Assembly (NCBI GenBank): GCA_940337035.1
Contig: CALNHX010007587.1
Span: forward strand, 1 to 64,000
Reading direction: 5' to 3'
Origin: Agriotes lineatus
Lineage: Eukaryota; Arthropoda; Insecta; Coleoptera; Elateridae
Length of the DNA: 64,000 bases
Under the pieces are notes generated by a model that saw nothing but the letters and a program-made list of their open reading frames with translations, did no database searches and was not told the origin of the DNA. Positions 1 to 12,978 of the stretch are shown here, one piece after another (the stretch's first letter is position 1; each line of letters opens with the position of its first letter). Position numbers and translations under genes: made by a program.

Positions 1-3000
1 CTCTCTGGTGTAACTCATGGAATTATAGCCCCCCCCCCCAACCTATTCTGCCACAAATTCTAGAGATATTAAGCTAATATTTTCCTAAATTTTGAAAATT
101 TCAATACATTAATCTGATTAATTTTTAATTCAAGGGGCACAACCACAAACTCATAATTTATCAGATACAAAAAATCACCGCAACCATGAAAAGCGTAAAG
201 CGTTATTTTACACGTACTCTCCCTAGATCTCTTGCGTAACCCATGGAATTATAGCCCCCCCCCCCAACCTATTTTGCTTCAAATTCTAGATTTTCGGAAA
301 TAAATATCAAAATATTTTTTTCCTAAATTTGGAAAATTTCAATAAATTACTCTTATTAAGTGGCAATTAATTTTTAATTTAAGGAGCACAACCGTTCCAC
401 AAACTCATAATTTATCAAACACAAAAAATCGACTCAAACGTTAACGTCAACCCCCTAAAGAGTTATTTTACAAATACTCTGCCTAGATCTCTGGTGTAAC
501 CCACGGAATTATAGCCCCCCCCCCTTTCCCCAACCTATTTTTATCCAACACAAAAAATTACCTCAAACATGAACGTCATCCCCGTAGAGCGTTATTTTAC
601 ACGTACTCTCCCTAGCTCTCTGGTCTAACCCATGGAATTATAGCCCCCCCCCCCCCCCCTCCCCAACCTATTCTGCCTCAAATTCTAGAGATTTCCGGAA
701 ATAAACATTAAGCTTATTTTTTCCTAAATTTTGAAAATTTCAATAAATTACTCTTATTAAGTTGGAATTAATTTTTAATTCAAGGGGCACAACCGCTCCA
801 CAAACTCATATCTTATCCAACAAAAAAAGCACCGCAAACATGAAAAGCGTAAAGCGTTACTTTACACGTACTCTTCCTAGATCTCTGGCGTAACCCATGG
901 AATTATAGCCCCTCCCCAACCTATTTTGCTTCAAATTCTGGATTTTCGGAAATAAATATCAAAATATTTTTTCCCTAAATTTGGAAAATTTCAATAAATT
1001 ACTCTTATTAAGTGGCAATTAGTTTTTAATTTAAGGGGCACAACCGCACGTACTCTGCCTAGATCTCTGGTGTAACCCACGGAATTATAGCCCCCCCCCC
1101 CCAACCTATTCTTTATCCAACACAAAAAATCACCTCAAACATGAACGTCATCCCCGTAAAGCGTTGTTTTACACGTACTTTCCCTAGCTCTCTGGTGTAA
1201 CTCATGGAATTATAGCCCTCCTCCCCCCCCCCCAACCTATTCTGCCACAAATTCTAGAGATATTAAGCTAATATTTTCCTAAATTTTGAAAATTTCAATA
1301 CATTAATCTTATTAAGTTGGAATTAATTTTTAATTCAAGGGGCACAACCACAAACTCATAATTTATCAGATACAAAAAATCACCGCAACCATGAAAAGCG
1401 TAAAGCGTTATTTTACACGTACTCTCCCTAGATCTCTTGCGGAACCCATGGAATTATAGCCCCCCCCCAACCTATTTTGCTTCAAATTCTAGATTTTCGG
1501 AAATAAATATCAAAATATTTTTTTCCTAAATTTGGAAAATTTCAATAAATTACTCTTATTAAGTGGCAATTAGTTTTTAATTTAAGGGGCACAACCGCTC
1601 CACAAACTCATAATTTATCAAACACAAAAAATCGACTCAAACATCAACGCCAACCCTCTAAAGCGTTATTTTACACGTACTCTGCCTAGATCTCTGGTGT
1701 AACCCATGGAATTATAGCCCCCCCCCCCCCCAACCTATTCTTTATCCAACACAAAAAATCACCTCAAACATGAACGTCATCCCCGTAAAGCGTTGTTTTA
1801 CACGTACTTTCCCTAGCTCTCTGGTGTAACTCATGGAATTATAGCCCTCCTCCCCCCCCCCCAACCTATTCTGCCACAAATTCTAGAGATATTAAGCTAA
1901 TATTTTCCTAAATTTTGAAAATTTCAATACATTAATCTTATTAAGTTGGAATTAATTTTTAATTCAAGGGGCACAACCACAAACTCATAATTTATCAGAT
2001 ACAAAAAAATCACCGCAACCATGAAAAGCGTAAAGCGTTATTTTACACGTACTCTCCCTAGATCTCTTGCGTAACCCATGGAATTATAGCCCCCCCCCCC
2101 CCAACCTATTTTGCTTCAAATTCTAGATTTTCGGAAATAAATATCAAAATATTTTTTTCCTAAATTTGGAAAATTTCAATAAATTACTCTTATTAAGTGG
2201 CAATTAGTTTTTAATTTAAGGGGCACAACCGCTCCACAAACTCATAATTTATCAAACACAAAAAATCGACTCAAACATCAACGCCAACCCTCTAAAGCGT
2301 TATTTTACACGTACTCTGCCTAGATCTCTGGTGTAACCCATGGAATTATAGCCCCCCCCCCCAACCTATTCTTTATCCAACACAAAAAATCACCTCAAAC
2401 ATGAACGTCATCCCCGTAAAGCGTTGTTTTACACGTACTTTCCCTAGCTCTCTGGTGTAACTCATGGAATTATAGCCCTCCTCCCCCCCCCCCCCCCCAA
2501 CCTATTCTGCCACAAATTCTAGAGATATTAAGCTAATATTTTCCTAAATTTTGAAAATTTCAATACATTAATCTTATTAAGTTGGAATTAATTTTTAATT
2601 CAAGGGGCACAACCACAAACTCATAATTTATCAGATACAAAAAATCACCGCAACCATGAAAAGCGTAAAGCGTTATTTTACACGTACTCTCCCTAGATCT
2701 CTTGCGTAACCCATGGAATTATAGCCCCCCCCCCAACCTATTTTGCTTCAAATTCTAGATTTTCGGAAATAAATATCAAAATATTTTTTTCCTAAATTTG
2801 GAAAATTTCAATAAATTACTCTTATTAAGTGGCAATTAATTTTTAATTTAAGGAGCACAACCGTTCCACAAACTCATAATTTATCAAACACAAAAAATCG
2901 ACTCAAACGTTAACGTCAACCCCCTAAAGCGTTATTTTACACGTACTCTGCCTAGATCTCTGGTGTAACCCACGGAATTATAGCCCCCCCCCCCAACCTA

Positions 3001-4950
3001 TTCTTTATCCAACACAAAAAATCACCTCAAACATGAACGTCATCCCCGTAAAGCGTTGTTTTACACGTACTTTCCCTAGCTCTCTGGTGTAACTCATGGA
3101 ATTATAGCCCTCCTCCCCCCCCCCCCCAACCTATTCTGCCACAAATTCTAGAGATATTAAGCTAATATTTTCCTAAATTTTGAAAATTTCAATACATTAA
3201 TCTTATTAAGTTGGAATTAATTTTTAATTCAAGGGGCACAACCACAAACTCATAATTTATCAGATACAAAAAATCACCGCAACCATGAAAAGCGTAAAGC
3301 GTTATTTTACACGTACTCTCCCTAGATCTCTTGCGTAACCCATGGAATTATAGCCCCCCCCCCCCAACCTATTTTACTTCAAATTCTAGATTTTCGGAAA
3401 TAAATATCAAAATATTTTTTTCCTAAATTTGGAAAATTTCAATAAATTACTCTTATTAAGTGGCAATTAGTTTTTAATTTAAGGGGCACAACCGCTCCAC
3501 AAACTCATAATTTATCAAACACAAAAAATCGACTCAAACATCAACGCCAACCCTCTAAAGCGTTATTTTACACGTACTCTGCCTAGATCTCTGGTGTAAC
3601 CCACGGAATTATACCCCCCCCCCCAACCTATTCTTTATCCAACACAAAAAATCACCTCAAACATGAACGTCATCCCCGTAAAGCGTTGTTTTACACGTAC
3701 TTTCCCTAGCTCTCTGGTGTAACTCATGGAATTATAGCCCTCCTCCCCCCCCCCCCCCCAACCTATTCTGCCACAAATTCTAGAGATATTAAGCTAATAT
3801 TTTCCTAAATTTTGAAAATTTCAATACATTAATCTTATTAAGTTGGAATTAATTTTTAATTCAAGGGGCACAACCACAAACTCATAATTTATCAGATACA
3901 AAAAATCACCGCAACCATGAAAAGCGTAAAGCGTTATTTTACACGTACTCTCCCTAGATCTCTTGCGTAACCCATGGAATTATAGCCCCCCCCCAACCTA
4001 TTTTGCTTCAAATTCTAGATTTTCGGAAATAAATATCAAAATATTTTTTTCCTAAATTTGGAAAATTTCAATAAATTACTCTTATTAAGTGGCAATTAAT
4101 TTTTAATTTAAGGAGCACAACCGTTCCACAAACTCATAATTTATCAAACACAAAAAATCGACTCAAACGTTAACGTCAACCCCCTAAAGCGTTATTTTAC
4201 ACGTACTCTGCCTGGTGTAACCCACGGAATTATACCCCCCCCCCCCAACCTATTTTTATCCAACACAAAAAATCACCTCAAACATGAACGTCATCCCCGT
4301 AAAGCGTTATTTTAAACGTACTCTCTTTAGCACTCTGGTGTAACCCATGGAATTATAGCCCCCCCCCCCCCCCCAACCTATTCTGCCTCAAATTTAGAGA
4401 TTTCCGGAAATAAAAATTAAGCAAATTTTTTCCTAAATTTTGAAAATTTCAATAAATTACTCTTATTAAGTTGGAATTAATTTTTAATTCAAGGGGCACA
4501 ACCGCTCCACAAACTCATAACATAACTTATCCAACACAAAAAAGCACCGCAAACATGAAAAGCGTAAAGCGTTACTTTACAGGTACTCTCCCTAGATCTC
4601 TGGCGTAACCCACGGAATTATAGCCCCTTTTCCCCAATCTATTTTGCTTCAAATTCTACAGATTTTTGGAAATAAATATCAAAATATTTTTTTCCTAAAT
4701 TTTGAAAATTTGAATAAATTACTCTTATTAAGTGGCAATTAATTTTTAATTTAAGGGGCACAACCGCTTTACATATTCAGAATTTAACCAACACAAAAAA
4801 AATCACCCCAAACATAAACGTCATCCCCGTAAAGCGTTATTTTACACGTACTCCCCTAGATCTTTGGCGTAACCCATGGAATTATAGCCCCCTCCCCCCA
4901 AACCTATATTGCTTCAATTTCTAGAGATTTCCGGAATTTATAAAATATAA
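1..4950. repeat. Satellite with ~630-bp higher-order repeat and poly-C tracts
   Basis: Tandem array in which GGAATTATAGCC plus a run of 7 to 18 C then AACCTATT recurs throughout. Successive landmarks at 1207, 1451, 1709, 1836, 2081, 2343, 2467, 2716, 2975 and 3099 give spacings of about 245, 260 and 125 that repeat every 629-632 bp, so three subunit types form a higher-order unit. The edges (before 1200 and after about 4200) are more irregular. It continues off the left edge. No coding sequence is seen. Confidence 0.95.
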
Positions 4951-6130
4951 TTAAACTTAGATGTCTAGTCTAGATGTATTCTGGAAATTTGGTTCATAGC
5001 AACTGTGGCTTAGCAATACATGAGAATGATTCTCATTTACAAACAAGCTTAATTTTTTATTTTACGTGCTTTGTTATCATGCTTTGCCAACCCCGTCCCC
5101 ACCATATTGTCATTATGCAGTACTTGGAGTTGGTGCCCCTGTTTAATTCACATAGGCCCCGTTTCGCCCTCGCTAAATCCTGTCCTAGTTATAATAACGA
5201 ATATTCTCATTTAATTCCATTAAAAATGGGGCACTCTGTACATCGCCGAGAATGCCGAGATTCACTCCCAATTGGTGTACGCCCATGCATACCAGCATGT
5301 AAATTACGGTCCTGATCTGATTTCAGGATATCCCGCACCGCAGCAATGAGCACAGGTTGTAACGGAGTTCCGCTACGTACTTGAACTTGACGCATGCCGC
5401 GCGGAACGGCCGCCCGCGATTGGGTCGCGAAAGTCAGCAGATCGCAGTGGGCCGCGACATTGGCCGGATTCGAACAGACCACATGTTTGCCTGCACGAGA
5501 GTCGAGAATCAATTTAACTCCGCAATTTGTACTGTTTAGGATCTGCCATCCTTCTATGCCTTAATTTTTAGTATTGCCAATTTCGAGAGCCTAGGCTGAT
5601 GCGCTGTTGTGATTTGGTGATTTTCCGTAGAATTAGGCGGCTCCCGAACAAATGCAGCTCGGTACGTAATGTGTTTTTGACAGATGAGTAAACCTGGGCC
5701 TGGTGTGATAAATAGCCAATTATAATAGCGGGTTTTGTAATGAGCAATTGGAAACCACTTAGGTTTGATGCTATCTCTGTCGGGGACGTTTTTGAGATCT
5801 CCTGCGACTACTGTTTATCAGTAATCGTTAGCATCACCCCACATTCTTACGTAGATGTTGTCATTCTTGTTTACCTCGATTTTGAGTTTTTCCAAATCGT
5901 CAGGAAGGTTATTTCCGTTTATTTTGAAATCCTGTAAACATAAGCTTACAAGGTTACTCAAGGACTACTAGTGGTAAATGTTATACAGTATGTCGCAGCA
6001 GGTTATCACATTATTGTACATTATGTCATCACATGAAAGCATAAACTCGCTTCGGTGATTGCGTGTAGGTAATCGAGTAAATATTTTGATATATTTTGTT
6101 GTACCACTAGAAGACTGCAAAAATTACCCG
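4951..6130. other. Unique region after satellite, GC-rich patch, no gene called
   Basis: Contains a patch of clearly higher GC at about 5320-5520. On the minus strand 5512-5207 is open for 101 codons (GKHVVCSNPANVAAHCDLL ... GTPLQPVLIAAVRDILKSD). I do not recognise the protein. It could be a degraded mobile-element gag-like piece, an exon of an unseen gene, or chance. The 65-codon plus-strand frame at 5740-5937 has no recognisable motif. Confidence 0.3.
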
Positions 6131-6330
6131 GAATAAACTATAGTACGATCAAAAATTATTTTCATTTAGTATGGCCATGGAATAGTTCCTAATTTATGAA
6201 TGCAAGTATAACTCATTTAAAAATCAAATGTCAAGTTTGACATTCAAGTGTAAACGTAGTTACATTCATAAATTAGGAAGTATTCCATAGCCGTACTAGA
6301 TGGAAATAATTTTTGATCATACTTTATTTC
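6131..6330. mobile_element. 200-bp palindromic MITE
   Basis: The left arm from GAATAAACTATAGTACGATC is mirrored by GATCATACTTTATTTC on the right. The arms continue for about 80 bp each (ATTTTCATTTAGTATGGCCA and CCTAATTTATGAATG against their complements) around a small loop with TCAAGTTTGACATTC. No coding capacity. A foldback MITE of uncertain superfamily. Confidence 0.75.
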
Positions 6331-6747
6331 GTTTAGTTAATATATAAATTATTGTGTTGCATTTTGTCATTAACAGAAAAGATTAGCGATTTTGTTAGGT
6401 CATGGTAGAGGTCAAAAGATGGACAATTTAAAAAATGTTTTCAAAATAAAAACTGTATAAACAAGCGCAATAGTGGGAAACAATTGCCAAGTTTGTGATA
6501 TTTATTAAAAGTGTGTAGTATTAATTACTCTTGGACAATTACTAATCATTTATGTACTTAGTGTGTTAAAAAAAACCCTTTATATCAAGGGACTGAAGTA
6601 TGTATGTACTTTATTTAATCCTGGGCGCAGCGAGGCAATAATCACACAAGGGAGTGAAAAGCATCGAGTACATTCAAAATCGTTTAGAAATGTTGTACTT
6701 TTCTGCATTAGCAAACGCTTTTCTGCATAGCAATGGCGATTAGTTTT

Positions 6748-6880
6748 ACGTTTGGCAGTACTGAAGTATATTGTTGGTGGCACTGTCAAATTCGAGATTA
6801 GCAGGTTAGGTTTTCCGTCAGTTTCAACACAGGCTGACGCAAAACCTAACCTGCTAACCTCGAATTTGACATAGACATAG
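6748..6880. mobile_element. Palindromic element, GGTTAGCAGGTTAGG core, copy 1
   Basis: Shares with copies at 25381-25555, 39361-39596 and 39768-39970 a palindromic core: TCAAATTCGAGATTAGCAGG and its complement around a short GTCAG/CTGAC centre. The left arm begins TACGTTTGGCAGTACTGAAG; the right arm is truncated after the core. The 112-codon minus-strand frame crossing it (6580-6918) is not considered a gene. Confidence 0.75.
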
Positions 6881-7299
6881 ATCAACTGGAACTGCTTATT
6901 GTGCTTTAGTACTCGCATAGAAACGACTTCTGCTCAGCTTGGTTATGATTTGACATTCACTGTCAGTTTTATGAAAAAAAATTTTTTTTTATTATACCTG
7001 CATCAGACTCGCCGTTTAAAGCACGCCTGAGCGTGCGAAAACAGTCGATTCAGGCACGCCGAGCTTTAAAGGTTGTCAAGGAAACAAGGTATATGGGTAA
7101 TATTATAACTTCATCGCTGTCTCTATTTTCCTTACACGACTGAATGCAACAACGGACATGGACGCGACGAAAACGTAAACAATTCTCGTAACTATAGTAG
7201 CAATATTATTATGCCCTCTTGATTTATCACGACAAAAATTATTTCTAAGTGTTTAGTGCGTAATTTATTTCCAGTATTGCAGGTATAATAAAAAATAGT

Positions 7300-7975
7300 G
7301 TAAAGTATTCGTTGATAACTGGTCTTTAAAACACTTGATCTATTTCGAGCACTCTGGCTACGCCGTCGTGCTCGAAAACTCGCGTGTGTTTTAAAGACCT
7401 TGTTATCCACTCATACTTTAATATACTATTATCTACTTTGCGTTCGTACTGAGACTATTACGATACTCGTTTGCGTATCGTAATAGCCAAAAAGCGATGC
7501 TATAATAAACATACTAAAGATAGAGTAATTAATTTTTGTAACGATTGCAACCATAGGTACTTCGCTCCGTGTACATATCGATCTGTCAATAGCAGCCTTT
7601 ATTGCACAGTACAAATGTTGCCAACTGCCGTGAAATTCCCTAGATTTTGAAATTTTATTTTTTTTTGTTTAAAAAAGTAGCAAAGTAGATAAAATGCTGT
7701 ATGTTCATAAGGCATTTTTCGCACTTACTCCTTTAGGGCACTTCTCGCTTCGCTCGTCGTACCGTAAACCCGTGCGTGCTACAAAATGCTTCTTACAAAA
7801 CTCGTATCATAATATACTATTAGGTATGTTTCTTATAAAATACGATAAGTGGTTTTAGTGAACTCGTATGGTCATTTACGTACTTGCTAACGCTTGTACT
7901 CAAACCAGCCATAGTAGTTCAGTAAAGCACCACTTTTCTAAACCTTTTGCGTAATATACTATTTCACTTCCCCTC
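7300..7975. mobile_element. Cluster of hairpin elements sharing TAATATACTATT ends
   Basis: Several imperfect hairpins lie in tandem. One pairs GATAACTGGTCTTTAAAACAC (7313 on) with GTGTTTTAAAGACCTTGTTATC (to about 7411) around TCGAGCAC/GTGCTCGA. Smaller ones follow at about 7445-7490 and 7690-7970. Three are followed by (T)AATATACTATT, at about 7421, 7808 and 7954. The same terminal motif ends the hairpin at 37828-37955, so they look like one family of short foldback MITEs. Confidence 0.5.
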
Positions 7976-8503
7976 CGAATAATTTGAAAACAAAATAATC
8001 AACATTTTAAAGCATGCTGTCAACGTGACATCCAGCTTTTTAAAACATCAAAATTAAAATAGTAGTTTCTGATTGTGACAAAACATACTTGATAACCTAG
8101 CAGTTTAATTAGTTAAGACGGTGAAAATTATTTATGTCATTTAATCCCTTGAGACTTTTGTAAATATTCAATTCCTCCGGAATTAAACGAGATACTTTAA
8201 ATGTATAGTAATTTTACTCCCGGAAGTGCAAAATAGCTATTTATGTATCAAGTTTGGCCAATACGTCGTGTGTGACAAATACTAATGTTGCAACGTGTTG
8301 CATACAAGATTTTCTGTCATTTTTAGTCATATTAATTTACTTAAGTCTGTAAAGTTGTTGTAAATTTTCATATTAGCAATAGTGTCGATATGCAACTAGT
8401 GCGAATATATGCATCATTTTAACGATAAAACGACAACAAAATGTCATTATATTAGGTCAAAATTACAGAGAGAGTATTTTGAACCGCCATCGTCGACTTA
8501 TGT

Positions 8504-8530
8504 GTGTGTGTGTGTGTGTTGGGGGGGGGT
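8504..8530. repeat. (TG)n microsatellite with G-run
   Basis: About eight TG dinucleotides directly followed by a run of ten G interrupted by one T at its start. Ordinary simple repeat. Confidence 0.9.
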
Positions 8531-8554
8531 TACATATTCACATTTTCTTAAATA

Positions 8555-8900
8555 GGATGTATTTTTATACTTTCTTTTACAATAAAGGAAGTATTGGATT
8601 CACCCCAAAAATTTGAAATTGAGTTTTCAACGGATCTTCACGTCCCCTGAACCTAAAAACATATTTTTGTTCATTGGCCTGTCTGTGTGTCTGTCTGTGA
8701 CAGAATATCTCAAATACGAAAAGAGATATGACGTTGAAACTTCATATATAAGTTTTGTGTACTATCTAGATGCGACAGCAAGCTGTTGAAGAAAATCGCA
8801 TAATCGGAAGTATGGTGTTTACTCTTGTGGTTTTTAGTTTTTTTTCGATTTTTTCAAAAACGCATCTAACATTTTTTTCCAGACTCTACATTTTTATTAC
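8555..8900. repeat. Dispersed repeat, copy 1 (related to 11640-11950)
   Basis: Both intervals contain a TACTTTC...AATAAAG start, a run of CTGTCTGT- or GTCGGTCTGC-like sequence, and a segment with AAAATCGCAYAACCGGAGGTRGT followed by TTTACTCTTGT. They are diverged copies of an unidentified repeat; no coding remnant seen. Confidence 0.45.
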
Positions 8901-9800
8901 ATGTTTAATGTGTATTGATGTGAGATAGGTGATTTTCAAGTTGAATACTTACCTCTAAACTGGGTTTCTTCTGTTTTTTCTTTTGTTTTATTAACTCCCA
9001 TTTTGAATGTAGCTTAAAATTTTAGAGAAAACTTGTCTCTTTAACTAACGATATTTTGCACGGTTTCTGTAGAATTTTTAATTTTAGAAAAATTTTGGCA
9101 AATGCTTCAAATTAAAAATAAAATTGTTGGCTAATTATACAATGTAAAAGGAAGTTATGTGCGTGTATCATACCAGATTTTTTCATAATATTATCGCTAT
9201 GTTCTTACCTCTGCGTGAATATGTTACTTCCGCAAATTCGAAGTTATGATTTCTTTGTGAAGAAAAATGGCGGCCTTGTTCTTTAGAATTTAGAAAAAGA
9301 AAGCTGTGACCCACTAGCTAAGGCGAGCTAAGGGCATTTGTGCTGAGGTGAACAAAAGTGGATTTTATTATGGAGGGTGAATTTTAGAATTTTTGATTTT
9401 TGTAAGAGCACAATTTTCGATTTTCCCAAAATTACTTTTTCCAATATCATTAAGAATGTCGAACTTTTGAAGTATAATTTTAGTTGTGGAAAGTTGCACC
9501 CCTGGGAAATTTCCACCATTAATCTTATTTTTTTTTATCCTATTTCTTCAATAATTAAATTTTATACGTTCCATGTGTATATTTTAGCAAAACCTTTTTT
9601 TCATTTTTTATTGAATTTTTTTAATGGATATATATCAGACCATCATTACAAAAGTCGCCCTTTGCTTTAAAGCTAATTTTTGGGAAGCCTTTATTTCCAA
9701 ACAAAGCAATTTGTCATGTTAATTTGTTGTCTTTTAACAGGTTACACTTACAGATTGCGGTGTTAATAATTAACAACCTAAAGGTTTAATAGTTCAAATG

Positions 9801-10535
9801 CAGGGTGTCCCTAAAAAGCAGGTCAATCCGTTAACCACATATTCCTTGAGCAAAAATATGATGATTTAGCTCAACTTATCTATATACAAAGTTGCTTAGT
9901 TTAACCGCTAGTGGGCTTTAAAAATGATTAACTTTTTAAATTGTTTTAACCCCCTGTATAATCACTACGAATTTTTTTCCTGAATAGTTACTTTAATTTA
10001 GAAGCTAATCGCTCTCTTATAAAATTTTAGTTGGGTGAACGGTTTAGCCACAAAAAAGATTTTTTAAATCCCTACAAACCTAGTGTTAAGTTACAATTAC
10101 TGATTCAGGCTTGTAGGGATTTAGAAAATATTTTTTTATGGCTAAACCGTTTACCCAACTAAAATTTTGTAAGAGAGAAAATAACTTCTAAATTAAAGCA
10201 ACTATTCAGAAAGAAAAATTGGTAATGATTATACAAGGGGTTAAAAAAATATGGATGGATAATTTATTGCAACAAAAACGCCCTGTAATTTTCGAAATTA
10301 GGGTTTATTCTTCAAAAAGCTGTGGTTTACTGATACAAACGCATAGCCAAAAAATAAATAAAATCTATCAAAGATTTTTCGACTTATTTGAAAAAATTTA
10401 AAAAGCTAATCATTTTTAAAGCGCTCTAGCGGCTAAACTAAGCAACTTGTATATAGGTAAGTTGAGCTAAATCATCATATTTTTGCTCAAGGAACATGTG
10501 TTTAACGGATTGACCTCCTTTTTAGGGACACTCTG
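9801..10535. mobile_element. 735-bp foldback element with CAGGGTGTCCCTAAAAA ends
   Basis: Left end CAGGGTGTCCCTAAAAAGCA is mirrored by the right end TTTTTAGGGACACTCTG. The arms remain complementary for over 300 bp on each side (for example TTGAGCAAAAATATGATGAT with its complement near 10490, and AAATCCCTACAAACCT around the centre near 10075-10125), with a single-sided insert near 10270-10390. No transposase. The frame 10219-10401 within it is not a gene. Confidence 0.82.
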
Positions 10536-10587
10536 TATACATTTTTAAAACCAAATAGCCAGTTTTGCAAGTGAATTTGCGAAAATT

Positions 10588-11209
10588 TCCATAAAAACTC
10601 AGTTTGCGTTCTTTTCTATAGCTTTTTGGGTATCATTAATAACAAATTGTATATTTTATTATAATTAAATATACAGGGTGTTGACTAAACATGCGGCAAA
10701 AAAATCAATGGGTTATATTAAGATTTTTTGTCTTTGGATGATTTTCGAAACGACGCTTTGTTTCGAAGATAAAATTTTTTAAATTTTTTTAAATTTTTAT
10801 ATTGCATGTAAAGATTCTTACCTTACAAAAACTGCTGAAAATGACTGCCGCCAGCTAGGATACATGCATCCAATCTTCTCCTCATTGACTGCCGAACTCT
10901 TCCAAAACACCAGGGTTGTTTCATATTGCATTACACCCATCAATTATCCTATTTCTCAAATCTTCTTTCTTGTACTCGGTAGACGCAGTGCAGTACACCC
11001 TACTTTTACTTAGGCTACATTAATCATTTTAAAATTCAAAATCTTTTATCGTCCTGTATGTTCGAAAAAAAGCGTCTTTCCGAAAATCATCCAACGACAA
11101 AAATTCTTAAAATAAACATCATGTATATTTAATTACAATAAAATATAAAATTTGTTAATAATGATACCCAAAAAGCTACAGAAAAGAACGCAAACTGAGT
11201 TTTTATGGA
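10588..11209. mobile_element. Foldback element carrying a transposase C-terminal tail
   Basis: Long inverted repeats: CATAAAAACTCAGTTTGCGT ... GCTTTTTGGGTATCATTAAT on the left and their complements at 11140-11209. Between the arms, minus strand about 10920-10830, the frame reads GRVRQSMRRRLDACILAGGS then HFQQFL and a stop. This is the usual C-terminal end of an IS630/Tc1-mariner-like transposase family common in insects. The rest of the transposase is deleted. Confidence 0.72.
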
Positions 11210-11276
11210 ATAAACACCCTGTATAAATCTTCATAAAAATAAAACAGTTATTCTATATTATAGTTCTGTATGTACG

Positions 11277-11393
11277 AAGGGTATTATGACGATGTTTATG
11301 CCTCTTTGAGGGCGACAAGTTTACAAGTACGAGGGCTCTGGCCCGAGGGTTTGTTAGTCGTCCGAGGGTATAAACATCAAGTAATGCCCGTGG
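11277..11393. repeat. Imperfect hairpin repeat
   Basis: CGAAGGGTATTATGACGATG with GTTTATGCCTC on the left pairs imperfectly with GAGGGTATAAACATC and AAGTAATGCCCGT on the right. The loop contains CpG-rich direct motifs CGAGGG. Small foldback element of unknown type. Confidence 0.5.
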
Positions 11394-11450
11394 TGCATAC
11401 AACGTTTTACACTTTGAATACGTAAATAAATTGAAAAATTCGAAAGCTTA

Positions 11451-11550
11451 AAAGCAGTCCATAACGCTCTAGGGCATTATAAGAGGGCATAATGAGCGGA
11501 GGTTATTATTACGCCCGCTCTCTACGCCCTAGGGCATTATGGACTGCTTT
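11451..11550. repeat. 100-bp hairpin
   Basis: AAAGCAGTCCATAA ... CTAGGGCATTATAAG is mirrored by CCCTAGGGCATTATGGACTGCTTT. The stem covers nearly the full length around a TTATTATTACG loop. Probably a short foldback MITE. Confidence 0.65.
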
Positions 11551-12978
11551 ATATACCTCGTATCACAGATATAAATAACAAATAACCGGTTTTTAAGGTA
11601 AATCGTTCAATAAAATAGCGAGTTTTGCAAGTAAATAGAATATCTGAACTCATTTTACTTTCTCTTCTGAAGTAAAATAAAGTATAGAATCATTAAAATT
11701 TTAATACTCGAAATTTTTGCGGAAATATCTGTTTTTGGATCTTCTTATTCAGCCTGTGAGTCGGTCTGCATCCTTTCTGCAGCTCAGACGGTTTAATAGA
11801 TCGACCCGAAAATGTATGTCTATGTTTTTAATATACATTTGGAGTTCGCAGTGATTTTTGTCTAAAATCGCACAACCGGAGGTGGTACTTTACTCTTGTT
11901 TTTCCCTGTTTTTCGGGAAATTGTTTGATAAAAATTGTAATTAGCTACAATTTTTGTTTAAAGTATTTTTTGTAAAGTCGTTTTTGAAAAAATGCGTTTT
12001 CCTCAACATTTTTATAATTGTTTGATAAAAATAAAATTATTTTTTGTTAAAAATATAAATAGTTTTGGAAAAAACAATAAAATAACATTTTTACAAAAAT
12101 GTTTATAAAAACTTTCTGAAAATCCAAAAATCAATAATGGGGAGAACAATTTTTAAAACAGTGTTATACAGTATGGTGCAAATGAAAGGAGTAAATTCAG
12201 TATTTCATAAATCGGTGAGTTTACAGAAAAATCCTGAAACGGACGTTCGGTCAGATTTTCTTTTTATTCGTAATGTCATTTGTGTGAGCGGATGATGTCA
12301 TCGATGACTTTTTTTAAATAGAAATGTGGGACATGCGATACCTCATTTGAAAGGTCTTTTAATTATCTATCCAACCATATCCACAAGTTTAAGTAATTTA
12401 ATTTTGTATCCTGACTAACGTTTCGCAGGACATTGCAGCAAAGTCGCTCTAAGAACTGAAGGTCGATGTGGAGCTATTTATAGTTCTCTGTGCCAGCCGT
12501 TCGGAGCGATGTAACGCTGATTGATCGTTCAAGTTTGAAACTCGTATACAAAGCATAAATATACATCATTACCGACTGTTTATTTTTAAAACTAGCTCTG
12601 TCGCGAAAACTGATCGGTAACCACTATATTCTAGAGAATTCCGAGAACGGAAACCTGCTTTTTTCTTCTGAAATATTTTCCTCAGTGTATTCATGTACAG
12701 CTTGTCGAACGAGAACTTTCACTCGAGTGCAGGCTGCGCAGTGACAAATTTCTGTCAGCAGCGCAGCACATTTACTTCATAAACGTCGAGAACTGCAGAT
12801 CGAGCACACTTCGAGAAAAATTCCTAACATATTTTCTGTCGTCCACAGCTTTCTCCTTTTATTCCACACTTTTCGCCCTCAACTGTTTCTTATATTCTTT
12901 TTTTTGTCCAGCACTCTTCTATTTCCATGTCCTCTTTGTATTTCGTTGTTCTAACAAGGCATTCAGTCTAGGGTCTAG
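11551..12978. other. No gene seen; diverged repeat copy
   Basis: AT-rich. Holds the second copy (11640-11950) of the dispersed repeat at 8555-8900; the remainder shows no recognisable gene, RNA or element. Confidence 0.5.

Noticed and set aside
1..4950. CRISPR-like regular repeats
   Set aside because: Units are head-to-tail satellite monomers without unique spacers of constant size, in a eukaryotic context.
5450..5520. tRNA-like T-loop (GTTCGAATCC, minus strand)
   Set aside because: No acceptor stem or anticodon arm can be paired around it.
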